From positions 40,957 to 104,956 of the forward strand of contig WGMU01000014.1 in NCBI GenBank assembly GCA_016124895.1: a stretch of DNA of 64,000 bases, written 5' to 3'. The translations under genes and the position numbers were made by a program. Below, one piece after another: positions 25,601 to 35,405 of the stretch; the stretch's first letter is position 1, and each line of letters starts with the position of its first letter. Under the pieces are notes generated by a model. The model saw only the letters and a program-made list of their open reading frames with translations, had not been told where the DNA came from and made no database searches. The DNA comes from a bacterium. GTDB taxonomy: Bacteria > Planctomycetota > Planctomycetia > Planctomycetales > Planctomycetaceae.

Positions 25601-27598
25601 TCACTTTCTCCGCAGCGGAATCGCTCCGTCCCAGTCTGGTGGGCACTTCCGCTGCCCATCCTGCAGAAACCGCAACAGGAAGCGGGCGGGGATATCGGCG
25701 ACAGGAAACTGCCGCAGCAGTTCCGCCGCATCGGCCCAGCGGCCCTCAATGATAGCCGTCACCGCATGGCTGTGAGCTTCGATCATCGCGTCGGTCAGGT
25801 GTGGAGCTTCACGCAGCGGCGGCACGAGCCCATACACCGTTTCGGCCGACGTCATGCCCTTCGGCGTGACTCGTGCCAGCGGTCGCAAGCGAACATTCAG
25901 CCGTGTCGCCGACTGCTGTATCCAGCGGGCAGTCGCCTCGTCGACACAGACATCGACGCCGAAGAACTTCGTCATACCTTCCAGCCGCGACCCGAGATTC
26001 ACGATTCGGCCGAACACGCCGATCTTCGCCTGATTGTCGGTCCCGATCTGTCCGGCCAGAGCGCGGCCGTGAGCGATCCCGATTCCGACACCGAAACCCT
26101 GCATCGGTCCACCAGCGATCTTCGACGCACGACGAAACTCGCTGGCAATGGTCAGTGCCGCTCGGCAGGCAGGTAACGGGCCATCGTCGAGCGGCACGGG
26201 CCAGCCCCAGAATCCGAGCGCCGCGTCGCCCTGAAAGTCGGCGATCGCGCCGTCGTAATCGAGAATGGCGCTCGCCATGACGCCGAGCGCTTCGCGGCCG
26301 CTGCGCAGCACGTTGGGCAACTCGTCGTCCTCGACTTCCGACTTCAGCGAAAATCCGCGAACGTCACAGAAGAGAACCGTGACATCGCGCGCGTCCGGTT
26401 CAAGCGACGGTACGCCGCCGGAGTCCATCAGACTGTCGATGACCTTTGGCGAGAAGAACGAGCTGAGTTGTGTCTTCTGATCCTGCAGCACGCGCACCTG
26501 ACGCACTGACCCGAGGAATTGCGCGACCAGCTCCGTAAACCTCAGCTCGCCCTGAAAGTCATCCGGACGCACATTGAACGCGCCGCGCGGCCCGCCGCGG
26601 CCCGACACGTACAGACACCAGCCGCGTGAGGCGTCACTGAGCAGCGGCACGGCGAACGCCCAGTCGAGTCCCATCGTCTGCGTGAAGCCTTCGTCCTCGT
26701 CGCTGCCTCCATCGCCCCAGATGTGCAGCACGCTTTTCCGGGCGAGCAGCGTTCGAGCAATCAGTTGCCGGCTCGGACGAAATGTACCCTCGGAACTACG
26801 ACGACTGTCGACCCGCATCATTTGCGGCACCAGTTGCCAGCGGCCGATTTGATCCGGGGTACTCAGAGATTCCAGATCAACACTGACGACCGCAGCCGCT
26901 TCTGCTCGTGGCAGTGCTTCGAGCAGCAGTTCGGCAACCTGAACCGCAAGATCTTCGTCGCTGCGCGAAGACTCGATGCGTCCCGGCAGTGCTGACAGCA
27001 GTTCGAGCTGCCGGTCCACGGCACCGAATCGAAGCTGTCTCAATTCGTCAGCGGCAAACATCCGTTCGACGGACGGCTCGTCGCGACCGTCGCCTTTCCC
27101 GCCGAAATTATCGATCGTGTCCAGACCTTCGGTGCCGAGCCCCGAAAGCGGGGGCGGCACAATCGTGCTGCCGCTGTGAGCCACAGTCGCGTTCCGAAAC
27201 GCGTCGTCGGGATCGTCGCCGTGCTCGACAATCTGAAAAACAGATCCACCAATTGAAAAGATGCCGCCGAGACTCAGCCGCGCCGTGCGGACCGACTGCT
27301 GTCCAACAACGACCGGGTTTTTCGCCGAGTCGGTGCAGTCGATCTGCAGGCAACTCCCGTCCCAGAGCAGAGTGACGTGCCGGCGCGAAATTGAACGGTC
27401 GCCCTGCACGGTGACATCGTTCTGCGAACTGCGACCCAGCCGGACCGGGATCCCCGTCGTGATCCGGTGGACTTCCGGTTCAACCGACGGATTCCGCACC
27501 CAGAGATCAATCATCTCAACGCGAGTCACGATACTGCCGGTTTCCACCTCAGACATGCTCAGTTCAGCAATTGGACGAGTGGGCTCATTCTGAAACAC
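25601..27598 (-). CDS. FHA-GAF-adenylate/guanylate cyclase
   Basis: 665 residues from a GTG at 27598 (an ATG at 27556 is possible). N-terminal FHA domain (about 30-125) with LGRSSQNDV and SRRHVTLLW, a phosphothreonine-binding module. A GAF-like domain (about 200-385) follows. The C-terminal class III nucleotide cyclase (about 410-590) keeps both metal aspartates, in LFCDVRGF and DFQGDAALGFW, and the NLGSR segment that holds the transition-state Asn and Arg. It should make cAMP or cGMP in response to a phosphorylated partner and a small ligand. It starts 27 bp after topA on the same strand, suggesting co-transcription. The last 70 residues have no recognised domain. Confidence 0.87.
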   Translation of the reverse strand: MFQNEPTRPIAELSMSEVETGSIVTRVEMIDLWVRNPSVEPEVHRITTGIPVRLGRSSQNDVTVQGDRSISRRHVTLLWDGSCLQIDCTDSAKNPVVVGQQSVRTARLSLGGIFSIGGSVFQIVEHGDDPDDAFRNATVAHSGSTIVPPPLSGLGTEGLDTIDNFGGKGDGRDEPSVERMFAADELRQLRFGAVDRQLELLSALPGRIESSRSDEDLAVQVAELLLEALPRAEAAAVVSVDLESLSTPDQIGRWQLVPQMMRVDSRRSSEGTFRPSRQLIARTLLARKSVLHIWGDGGSDEDEGFTQTMGLDWAFAVPLLSDASRGWCLYVSGRGGPRGAFNVRPDDFQGELRFTELVAQFLGSVRQVRVLQDQKTQLSSFFSPKVIDSLMDSGGVPSLEPDARDVTVLFCDVRGFSLKSEVEDDELPNVLRSGREALGVMASAILDYDGAIADFQGDAALGFWGWPVPLDDGPLPACRAALTIASEFRRASKIAGGPMQGFGVGIGIAHGRALAGQIGTDNQAKIGVFGRIVNLGSRLEGMTKFFGVDVCVDEATARWIQQSATRLNVRLRPLARVTPKGMTSAETVYGLVPPLREAPHLTDAMIEAHSHAVTAIIEGRWADAAELLRQFPVADIPARFLLRFLQDGQRKCPPDWDGAIPLRRK

Positions 27599-27625
27599 CG
27601 GTCACCGCTAATCGGACCGTGAGAG

Positions 27626-30277
27626 CTAATCAGCCGCCTTCTTCGCGGCGTTTTTCGTGGCCGCCTTCTTCTTCGCGCTCTTTTTCTTCGTCGACTTTTT
27701 GCGGGTGGCCTTCTTTTTTGCGGCCTTCTTCCTGCCGCCGGTTTTACCCGCTCGGGCGGCGATCCAGTCGAGCGCTTCTTCCAGCGTAACGGAGTCGATC
27801 TCGCGTTCCTTCGGAATTGTCGCGTTGACCTTGCCATGCTTCACGTACATGCCGTACCGGCCTTCGTAGATGCCGACCGGTTCGCCGTCGTCCGGGTGTT
27901 TGCCGAGTTCCTTCAGCGGCGGCACCGGTCCGCGTGGCTTCGCCGTCTTCAGCAGTTCAACAGCCGTCTCCAGATCGACCGTCAGCACGTCGTGATCCTT
28001 GCCGAGCGACTTGAAGACTTTGTTGCTCGTCACGTACGGCCCGAACCGTCCGATCCCTGCATTGACGACGAGGCCTGTTTCCGGATGCTGGCCCAGCCGC
28101 CGCGGCAGCGCGAGGTACTTCAGTGCGAGATCGAGGTCGACATCCTTCGGATCGACGCCCTTCGGAATGCTGACACGCTTGGGCTTCGGTTCGCCTTCAA
28201 CGACCTCGCCGAGCTGCAGATACGGACCGAACGGGCCGATCAGAACGAAGACCGGCTGCCCTTCTTCCGGGTGCATCCCCAGAGACTGAGGCCCCATCTT
28301 CTTGCGTTCGATCAGCTCTTCTGTCAGTTCAGAGGTGACGTCTGCCGGGGCGATGTCGTTCGGCAGCGACACGGAGATCGTCTCACCGTCACTTTCGGTC
28401 TGAATGAATGGTCCATACCGGCCGACACGGACGTCCGTCGTCACGCCCTGCAGTTTCAGCGTGCAGGCTTCACGCGGGTCGATCTTCTCTTCGTTTGTTT
28501 TGACCTGGTGATCGAGCCCGTCGTCGCCGCGGTAAAAACGTTCGAGATACGGCAATCGTTCGGCTTCGCCCGACGCGACCTGGTCGAGCTGCTCTTCCAT
28601 CTCGGCTGTGAATTTGTAGTCAACCAGTTTTGTGAAGTGCCGTTCGAGAAGCTGCGTAACGGCCATCGCGGTAAACGTCGGCACGAGCTGATTGCCCTGT
28701 TTCTGCACGTAACCGCGGTCCTGAATCGTACCGATGATGCTCGCGTAAGTACTCGGCCGGCCAATGCCTTCCGCTTCGAGCTGGCGGACGAGCGTTGCTT
28801 CCGTAAATCGCGCCGGCGGCTTCGTCTCGTGCCCCAGCGAGTCGAGTTCGTCAAGCTTCAGCGCGTCGTTCTCAGCGAGTGGCGGCAGTGCGGCTTCGGT
28901 GTCGTCCAGCGCCGCTTCTGGATCATCGACACCTTCAACATACGCGCGGAAGAAACCGGGGAAGATGACGTGCCTGCCGGTTGCGCGAAACTCGGCATCC
29001 TCGGCCTGAATTGTCACCGTCTGGAACAGCAGCTTCGCATCGGCCATCTGAGTGGCCATCGTGCGTTTCCAGATCAGGCTGTACAGCTTCCACTCAGGAC
29101 CAGACAGGCCCAGTTCGTCAGCGGTCTTCATCGCCGTTCCCGCCGGCCGGATCGCTTCGTGAGCCTCCTGCGCTCCCTTGCTTTTCGTCGTGAAGTTTCG
29201 CGGAGATTCGCTGAGAAACTGCTCGCCATAGCGGGTTTCGACGGCCCGCCGCGACGCACCGATGGCCTCGCCCGAGAGGCTGACACTGTCGGTACGCATA
29301 TAAGTAATGTGCCCGTCTTCGTAGAGCCGCTGAGCGGTCTGCATGGTCTGCCGGGCGGACATGCCGAGCTTGCGGTTCGCTTCCTGCTGCAGTGTGCTCG
29401 TTGTGAACGGCGGATAAGGTCGCCGCGTCTGCTCCCGGGATTCGACCGAGGCGACGGACCAGTCCGTACCTTCAATGCGCGCCCGCAGTTCGTTCGCCTG
29501 TTCTTCGCCGAGCAGAATGACGTCGGCACCTGGTTTCAACTGGCCGGTGTTTTCATCGAAGTCGCGCCCCGCAGCGACACGCTTCCCCGCGACGGCCGCC
29601 AGCATCGCCTCGAAGTTCGCCCCGGTCGTCGTCTCCAGCTGAGCCTTCAGGTCCCAGTAGGTTGCTTTGACAAATCGCGACCGCTCACGCTCCCGCTCGA
29701 CGAGCATCCTGACCGCGACCGACTGGACGCGACCGGCCGACAGTCGCGGGGCGACCCTCTTCCACAGCAGTGGGCTCAGCGTATACCCGAACAGACGATC
29801 CACTGTGCGCCGGGTTTCCTGCGCCTCGACGAGATGTTCATCGAGCTGACGCGTATTGTTCAGCGCGTCGAGGATCGCCGTTTTTGTAATCTCACCGAAC
29901 ACCATGCGGCGGACGGGAATCTCCGGTTTCAGCAGCTTCACCAGATGCCAGCCGATGCTCTCTCCTTCGCGGTCTTCGTCCGTCGCGAGAATGAGTTCTG
30001 CGGACTCTTTCATCAGCGACTTCAGTTCGTCGACCGTCTTTTTCTTGCCCTTCGCGATGATGTACAGCGGCTCGAAGTCCTTATCGACGTTGATGCCCAG
30101 CGTGGCCCACGGCTCTTTTTTGACGGACTTCGGAATCTCAGACGCACTGGACGGAAGATCGCGGACGTGCCCCATGCTCGCCCGGACACAGTAGTCCGCC
30201 CCCAGAAACCCGCTGATTTTGCGGGCTTTCGCCGGAGATTCCACAACCACCAGAGCCTTGTACTTTGCCTTAGCCAC
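27626..30277 (-). CDS. topA: DNA topoisomerase I
   Basis: 883 residues. The TOPRIM domain starts VVVESPAKARKISGFLG with the acidic ATDEDREGESIGWHL motif. The active-site tyrosine is Y326 in ITYMRTDSVSL. RLSAGRVQSVAVRML and the domain IV/II segments complete the type IA core. Instead of zinc fingers, the C-terminal part (about 590-830) has several repeats of the VRVGRYGPF / GPFGPYLQLG / GIGRFGPYV type, as in actinobacterial and planctomycete enzymes. A basic tail of Lys and Ala (about 845-883; KKKSAKKKAA) probably binds DNA. The enzyme relaxes negative supercoils. It lies upstream of the cyclase gene in the same direction. Confidence 0.97.
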   Translation of the reverse strand: MAKAKYKALVVVESPAKARKISGFLGADYCVRASMGHVRDLPSSASEIPKSVKKEPWATLGINVDKDFEPLYIIAKGKKKTVDELKSLMKESAELILATDEDREGESIGWHLVKLLKPEIPVRRMVFGEITKTAILDALNNTRQLDEHLVEAQETRRTVDRLFGYTLSPLLWKRVAPRLSAGRVQSVAVRMLVERERERSRFVKATYWDLKAQLETTTGANFEAMLAAVAGKRVAAGRDFDENTGQLKPGADVILLGEEQANELRARIEGTDWSVASVESREQTRRPYPPFTTSTLQQEANRKLGMSARQTMQTAQRLYEDGHITYMRTDSVSLSGEAIGASRRAVETRYGEQFLSESPRNFTTKSKGAQEAHEAIRPAGTAMKTADELGLSGPEWKLYSLIWKRTMATQMADAKLLFQTVTIQAEDAEFRATGRHVIFPGFFRAYVEGVDDPEAALDDTEAALPPLAENDALKLDELDSLGHETKPPARFTEATLVRQLEAEGIGRPSTYASIIGTIQDRGYVQKQGNQLVPTFTAMAVTQLLERHFTKLVDYKFTAEMEEQLDQVASGEAERLPYLERFYRGDDGLDHQVKTNEEKIDPREACTLKLQGVTTDVRVGRYGPFIQTESDGETISVSLPNDIAPADVTSELTEELIERKKMGPQSLGMHPEEGQPVFVLIGPFGPYLQLGEVVEGEPKPKRVSIPKGVDPKDVDLDLALKYLALPRRLGQHPETGLVVNAGIGRFGPYVTSNKVFKSLGKDHDVLTVDLETAVELLKTAKPRGPVPPLKELGKHPDDGEPVGIYEGRYGMYVKHGKVNATIPKEREIDSVTLEEALDWIAARAGKTGGRKKAAKKKATRKKSTKKKSAKKKAATKNAAKKAAD

Positions 30278-30678
30278 TCGAAGTTTCCTTCCGGATCGAC
30301 TCCGGAACTGCGGTCAGGAATAAACGGGACTGTTCAGGTCGAACGTCGCGGCTGCTTCACCGATGAGCAGCCGTTGTGAGCACAGCCAGGCTCGCGACTA
30401 CTGACACTGCCGGAGCCTGGCAGCCATCGCGGAACGCAGCGGCGGCCGTCAGTCAGATGCGTCTCAACACAGGATTTCGAGCCGGGAACTCGACGCAAAT
30501 CCCTGACAGACGCTGGCCTTGTGTCGGTATCGCCCCCGGCTAGAATCCCCGCCGGCTTTCAGACGCGGACCGCCAGCGAGCCGCGATCGATAGTCCACGC
30601 TTTCGCACGCTGTCAAGACACCGGCCGTCGTGACACTGCTTTGCAGTCTGATCGGCGCTACGCTTTTGAGGCCCCCGC
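30278..30678. other. Divergent intergenic region of 401 bp
   Basis: It lies between topA (leftward) and the foldase gene (rightward). A sigma-70-like promoter candidate at 30519-30546 points rightward. The foldase ATG has GAGG 7 nt upstream. No gene-like frame or structured RNA was recognised. Confidence 0.45.
30519..30546 (+). promoter_or_regulatory. Candidate sigma-70-type promoter
   Basis: TTGTGT and TAGAAT are separated by 16 bp, about 130 bp upstream of the foldase gene. The -10 element is good and the -35 element is partial. This is a sequence-match prediction only. Confidence 0.35.
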
Positions 30679-33282
30679 ATGTCATCGCCGTTTGCCGTTT
30701 TTCGTCGCCATCAGAAGGCCCTGACCGTCATCCTGACTGGCCTGGCCATGTTCGCCTTTATCATTCTGGGAGCGGTCGATCTCGGTGGATCAGGCGGCCC
30801 AATGGGCGGTGGCAGCGGCACGATCCTGATCCCACTGCTGTCGGCCGCGGTCTTTGCCGGAGCCTTCTGGATCTGGGGCCTGCAGGACGGAAAAGGCGCA
30901 CAGGATGCCATGACCGGAGCGATCGTCGGCGTCCTGATTGGCCTTGTGCCGATCGTGATGGCCTCGCGCCAGTCGGGAATCGCCACAGCCGCCGGAACAA
31001 TCACCGAGCGCGAACTGTTTGAACTGCGCCGTGAACGCAGCCTCGCCAACGAAATCGTCATGCGGGCGTTTCAGCAGCGCGAGAACGCGTTCAACTTCAT
31101 GCTGCAGCAGTACCAGTTCGGCGGCAGCACAGCCCGCGAAGTCGTCTTCAAATACGTCCTCAACCACGAGGCCAGAGAACGTGGCATTGCCGTCAGCAAC
31201 GAGTACATCCGGAACTTTCTGGATGAGGTTTCCGACGGCAGGTTGACTCGCGAGAAGTTTAATCAGATGCGGACAGCGCTGCAGATTGGCGAAACGGAGG
31301 TCTTCGACATTCTGCGCGACGAACTGGAAGCCAACCTCGCTTACCAGATCGTCAGCCCCGTTTCCGCTCGAATGCCCGAGCAGTACTGGCAGGACTTCGA
31401 GAAACTCAACGTCCGCTACACGATCGAAGCCTCGGCAGTTCCCGTCAAACCATTCGCTGAGAAAGTCGGGAAGCCATCCGACGAAGAGCTGCGCACATTG
31501 TTTGACGAATTCAAGAACCGCTTCCCCGCTGGTGGCGAGCCCGGCTTTTATCAGCCCGACAAGGTTCGACTCGCCTGGCTGCAGACCGACTTCGAAAAGA
31601 TTGAGCAGGAAGTCGGCGAGATCTCCGAAGAGGAACTGAAGACGCGGTACGAGGAACGCAAAGAAGCCTTCTACAAAATTGAAACTCTGCCGGACCTCGA
31701 CACAAAGGACGCGAACGAGCCGGAGGCTCCGGCTGCTGACACCGAAAAACCGGCCAGTGGCGAAAACAAATCCACAGACACCGGCAAGCCGGACGCTGAA
31801 AAGGTAAGTGACAGCCCGGCCGACAAGCCAGAAGCTCCGTCCGACGCCGAAAAGCCTGCGGCCACTGACAAAGCCACGGACGCCCAATCTGCGGGGACTG
31901 ATTCGGATCAGGAAGACGATGAAGAAGAAGCAACAGCCGACGGCCAGGCCCCAGATGCGGCAGCAACTGCGGAAGCTCCAACACCAGCGGATGCTCAAAA
32001 ACCGGCAGAAGCAAAGGAGCCGGCGGACGAGGCCGGAAAGTCAGTCGCCGCTGACGGTGACAAAGCTGCGGAGAAAGAAACAGCTGCTCCGGCTGAAAAG
32101 CCCGCTGCCGATGCTTCGGAAACCGGTGGTGTCAAATACCGCCCGTTCGAGGACGTTCGCGACGAACTCCGCGACCTGCTGCTGCGTGAGAAAACGCTCA
32201 AGCTTCAGCGGGAAAAGATGACCGCTGCGATCGACGCCGTCCGCACCTGGCGCACGAAATACGACGAAGTCCGCACGGAGATCGACTCTGCGGCCTCAAG
32301 CTTCCGTCGCGAGAATCCGGACGCGTCCGACGCCGATGTTAAGTCGCACGTTGCGGACCTCACGAAGAAGCTTAATGCCGCGGCTTCCGAAATCGCGAAG
32401 CTCGCAACTCAGTACGCTGAGAAGTCCGGACTGATGTATGTCGAAACAGATCTGATCTCGCAGCAGGAACTGCTCGACAGCGACGAATACAAAATTGGAT
32501 CGGCGCGCGAGCCTCTCGAAAACATCGCACCGACGGCGCAGTTCACCGAGCCCGATACCGTGGCGACGCTGGCCTTCCGTGGAGCGACTCGCGAATTCTT
32601 TCCGGACGAAGCGGAAGGTCAGTTCGACGACAGCCGCTACGTTTACTGGCTGACGGAAAAACTCGCAGCCCACGAACCAACATTTGACGAACCCGGTGTT
32701 CGCGAACAGGTCGAGGCCGCATGGCGTGCTCGCCTGGGTGCCCCGAAGGCAGAAGAACGAGCGAAGAAGCTGGCGGAAATCGTCACTGCGGCGATCGGTG
32801 AAAAGTCGATGCCGGAAGCCATCGCGGATCAGACGGTGACGGGAGAGAAAGATGGAAGTCAGGTTTCCGTCATTACCAGCATTCCCTTCACCTGGCTGCG
32901 CCAGTCATTCCAGGGAATGCAGATGAATCCGTTTATGGGGCCGCAGCCGACGGTTGAGTTCGGCGTCATTCCCGGCATCGACGGAGCCGACGACAACTTC
33001 ATGCGGAAGGTTTCTCAGATGAAAGTCGGAGACCTGCAGGTCATTCCGAACGGCGACCGATCAACCTGGTACGTCGTGCATCTGAAATCACGCAGTCCGG
33101 CCGGAGCCAGTGACCCTCAGCTCAGCGTACTGCGTCAGCAGTTCATCCAGGAAGACGCACCGTTTTCCCCTGTGTACTCACGTCTGGCCAGCGCCGAAAG
33201 CCAGAATGTCGGTCAGCGCTGGTTTGCTGACTTCATGGCACAGAACGGCGTCGACCTTGCGACCGTCGATTTCTACCAGTAG
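30679..33282 (+). CDS. PpiD/SurA-like membrane-anchored foldase
   Basis: 867 residues. The start has GAGG upstream. A short cytosolic N-terminus is followed by hydrophobic helices (about 15-32, 50-70 and 76-94), then a SurA/PpiD-type helical chaperone region (about 105-330: REVVFKYVLNHEARERGIAVSNEYI). A low-complexity linker rich in Ala, Glu, Lys, Pro and Asp spans about residues 345-485. A coiled region and a C-terminal domain follow (about 490-867). A parvulin-like prolyl isomerase fold is plausible but its catalytic motifs were not securely identified. Probable role: folding or quality control of exported proteins at the inner membrane. The last codons belong to a recent 21-bp tandem duplication. 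Confidence 0.7.
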   Translation: MSSPFAVFRRHQKALTVILTGLAMFAFIILGAVDLGGSGGPMGGGSGTILIPLLSAAVFAGAFWIWGLQDGKGAQDAMTGAIVGVLIGLVPIVMASRQSGIATAAGTITERELFELRRERSLANEIVMRAFQQRENAFNFMLQQYQFGGSTAREVVFKYVLNHEARERGIAVSNEYIRNFLDEVSDGRLTREKFNQMRTALQIGETEVFDILRDELEANLAYQIVSPVSARMPEQYWQDFEKLNVRYTIEASAVPVKPFAEKVGKPSDEELRTLFDEFKNRFPAGGEPGFYQPDKVRLAWLQTDFEKIEQEVGEISEEELKTRYEERKEAFYKIETLPDLDTKDANEPEAPAADTEKPASGENKSTDTGKPDAEKVSDSPADKPEAPSDAEKPAATDKATDAQSAGTDSDQEDDEEEATADGQAPDAAATAEAPTPADAQKPAEAKEPADEAGKSVAADGDKAAEKETAAPAEKPAADASETGGVKYRPFEDVRDELRDLLLREKTLKLQREKMTAAIDAVRTWRTKYDEVRTEIDSAASSFRRENPDASDADVKSHVADLTKKLNAAASEIAKLATQYAEKSGLMYVETDLISQQELLDSDEYKIGSAREPLENIAPTAQFTEPDTVATLAFRGATREFFPDEAEGQFDDSRYVYWLTEKLAAHEPTFDEPGVREQVEAAWRARLGAPKAEERAKKLAEIVTAAIGEKSMPEAIADQTVTGEKDGSQVSVITSIPFTWLRQSFQGMQMNPFMGPQPTVEFGVIPGIDGADDNFMRKVSQMKVGDLQVIPNGDRSTWYVVHLKSRSPAGASDPQLSVLRQQFIQEDAPFSPVYSRLASAESQNVGQRWFADFMAQNGVDLATVDFYQ

Positions 33283-33306
33283 GCGGTCGATTTCTACCAG
33301 TAGGCG
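33265..33306 (+). repeat. Exact 21-bp tandem duplication over the foldase stop codon
   Basis: GTCGATTTCTACCAGTAGGCG occurs at 33265-33285 and again, identically, at 33286-33306. The unit contains the last five codons (VDFYQ), the TAG and 3 more bases, so the second copy is silent. Perfect identity suggests a recent event. Confidence 0.95.
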
Positions 33307-33537
33307 GAATCTCATTGACACGGCCGGGGACAATCCGGCAGACCGGTTGCGGTTATGCGTAATAAGCCGGTTGAACTGAGACAATCCGTGTCTGCGTTGC
33401 AATCATCGCCGTGTCTGACGCGACTTTCGGGCTCAGATTGACTCGGATGCGGAACTTCGCATCAATAGTCGATTCCGGTAGGAGAGAGCCCGCCGAATCG
33501 TTCTCCGTTTTTCGTCGAAGCAGCAGGTCTGCGAAGC

Positions 33538-34152
33538 ATGTCGAAGCCGCCCGGTACGCCTGAAGAGCTGCTGCCGAGTCCGCGATCACTGCTGCGCACC
33601 ATTCTGACGCTCGACGACACTCCGCATCACGTTGCGCTGGGCACGGCCATTGGCATGTTTGTCGGTCTGACGCCGACCGTCGGCGTGCAGATGCTGGTGG
33701 TCATCACTCTCGCATTCCTGACACGGCGGCTGTTCGCCTTCAATCGTCTGGCTGCACTGCTGACCGTCTATGTGACGAATCCAGTCACCACATTGCCTAT
33801 CTACTGGTTCAACTACGAAGTCGGCACTTTGTTCGTCGACGGCCAGATGTCCTACGACGCGTTTTCTGCCGTGTTCGAGTACCACAATCTGGCAACGTGG
33901 TGGGACGCCGTTTGTGGACTGTTCGTCAAAATCGGCTCTCCGTTGATCGTCGGCTCGCTGATCGTCGCAACTGTCGTTTCAATTCCGACTTATCCGCTGA
34001 TGTTCTGGCTGGTGAAGAAGTTCCACGATGCGACGCCGGACGCGACATCCTCGGACTCGTCGTCGTCCCATGAAACCTCGGATGCCACGAATGCTCCCCG
34101 CGAGGCACGTACCGTCGCAACTGCTCAGGAAGCCGTCGCCGGCCGCACGTGA
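33538..34152 (+). CDS. DUF2062 family membrane protein
   Basis: 204 residues. The DUF2062 core (about 18-165) has TPHHVALGTAIGMFVGLTPTVGVQMLVV, then RLAALLTVYVTNPVTTLPIYWFNYEVG, and a late hydrophobic segment PLIVGSLIVATVVSIPTYPLMFWLV. About four membrane helices are predicted. The C-terminal 40 residues are Ser/Thr/Asp-rich and probably disordered. The family is widespread, often near glycosyltransferase or RNA-modification genes, and its role is unsettled. It lies 98 bp before the methyltransferase gene. Confidence 0.85.
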   Translation: MSKPPGTPEELLPSPRSLLRTILTLDDTPHHVALGTAIGMFVGLTPTVGVQMLVVITLAFLTRRLFAFNRLAALLTVYVTNPVTTLPIYWFNYEVGTLFVDGQMSYDAFSAVFEYHNLATWWDAVCGLFVKIGSPLIVGSLIVATVVSIPTYPLMFWLVKKFHDATPDATSSDSSSSHETSDATNAPREARTVATAQEAVAGRT

Positions 34153-34250
34153 GAGGCTTTCCCACGAGGCAATTCGTGACCGCCCGGTTTCCTGGTCATC
34201 GACCGATTTTCGTCAGACCGTCTTCACCCGGAATTAGAAACGGCTGATCT

Positions 34251-35405
34251 GTGTCTGACGCCTCTGTTTCTTTGATCGCGACCACGGGGTTCGGACTCGA
34301 AGCTGTCGTTTCCCGCGAACTCAAGTCGCTGGGCTACGCGCAGCAGACCGGCCGCGACGGACAGATTCGCTTTGCTGCGGACGTCTCGGCGATCTGCCGC
34401 TGCAATCTGTGGTTGCGTTCGGCCGAGCGACTGCTGCTGGAGATGGGTACGTTTGAAGCCCGTGACTTCGGCATTCTGTTCGATCGTACTCGCGAGTTGC
34501 CCTGGGAACGCTGGTTGCCGAAGAACGCGAACTTTCCCGTGACGGGCCGCAGCGTGAAGTCGCAACTGCATAGCGTGCCCGACTGCCAGCGGATCGTGAA
34601 GAAGGCGATTGTCGAGCGGCTGAAGTCGGTGTATGGCGGCGACTGGCTCGACGAATCCGGACCGAAGTACGCCATCGACGTCGTGCTGCACAACGACGAG
34701 GCAACTCTGACGATCGATACTTCCGGGGACGGTCTGTACAAACGCGGTTACCGCAAACTGACGGCGAAAGCGCCACTGAAGGAAACGGTCGCCGCGGCAC
34801 TCGTGCAGCTCAGCGTCTGGAATGCCGAGCGGCCGCTCATCGACCCGTTCTGCGGCAGCGGAACGATTCTGATCGAAGCAGCGATGCTGGCGCTCAATCA
34901 GGCGCCGGGACTGAAGCGAACCTTTGCCGCGCAAAGCTGGCCGCAGCTCGACGCAAAGCTCTGGGCGGAAGCGCGTGACGAAGCACGCTCGCTCGAACAG
35001 CCGGGGCCGCAGCACGTGCTGATCGGAAACGACATCGACACGGAGGTACTCAGGCTGGCCCGGTATCACGCGACGCAGGCGGGAGTCGACGATTTGATTC
35101 ACTTCCAGCAGCGGCCATTTTCCGATCTGCAGGCACACAAGCCGTACGGCTGCCTGATCACCAATCCGCCCTGGGGCGAACGGCTCGGCGAACAGCGCGA
35201 GGTCGAGCAGCTCTATCGCAGCATGTTCCACGTCCTGCAGCCGCTGGACACCTGGTCGATTTTTGTCCTGACTGCGCACCCGCAGTTCGAGTCCCTGTTC
35301 GGCCGCCCGGCCACGCGACGACGAAAGCTCTACAACGGAAAGATCGCAGCCACCTACTACCAGTTCCTGGGGCCAAGGCCGGAGAAGCGGGAAAGTCACC
35401 AGTGA
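34251..35405 (+). CDS. THUMP-domain class I RNA methyltransferase (RlmL/YpsC-like)
   Basis: 384 residues from a GTG start. An N-terminal ferredoxin-like/THUMP region (about 1-160) begins SLIATTGFGLEAVVSREL, typical of the family. The Rossmann domain has PLIDPFCGSGTILIEAA (SAM motif I), NDIDTEVLRLARYHA, and the catalytic NPPWGERLG (NPPY-like motif for N2-guanine methylation). It matches the monofunctional YpsC-type relatives of E. coli RlmL, which methylate a guanine of 23S rRNA; the exact position cannot be deduced. Confidence 0.9.
   Translation: MSDASVSLIATTGFGLEAVVSRELKSLGYAQQTGRDGQIRFAADVSAICRCNLWLRSAERLLLEMGTFEARDFGILFDRTRELPWERWLPKNANFPVTGRSVKSQLHSVPDCQRIVKKAIVERLKSVYGGDWLDESGPKYAIDVVLHNDEATLTIDTSGDGLYKRGYRKLTAKAPLKETVAAALVQLSVWNAERPLIDPFCGSGTILIEAAMLALNQAPGLKRTFAAQSWPQLDAKLWAEARDEARSLEQPGPQHVLIGNDIDTEVLRLARYHATQAGVDDLIHFQQRPFSDLQAHKPYGCLITNPPWGERLGEQREVEQLYRSMFHVLQPLDTWSIFVLTAHPQFESLFGRPATRRRKLYNGKIAATYYQFLGPRPEKRESHQ

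Noticed and set aside
27836..30379. 847-codon open frame on the plus strand
   Set aside because: It is the antisense of topA; the composition is a mirror of the real gene, there is no domain, and topA is unambiguous.
34224..35399. 391-codon open frame on the minus strand
   Set aside because: Antisense of the THUMP methyltransferase, which has all its motifs.
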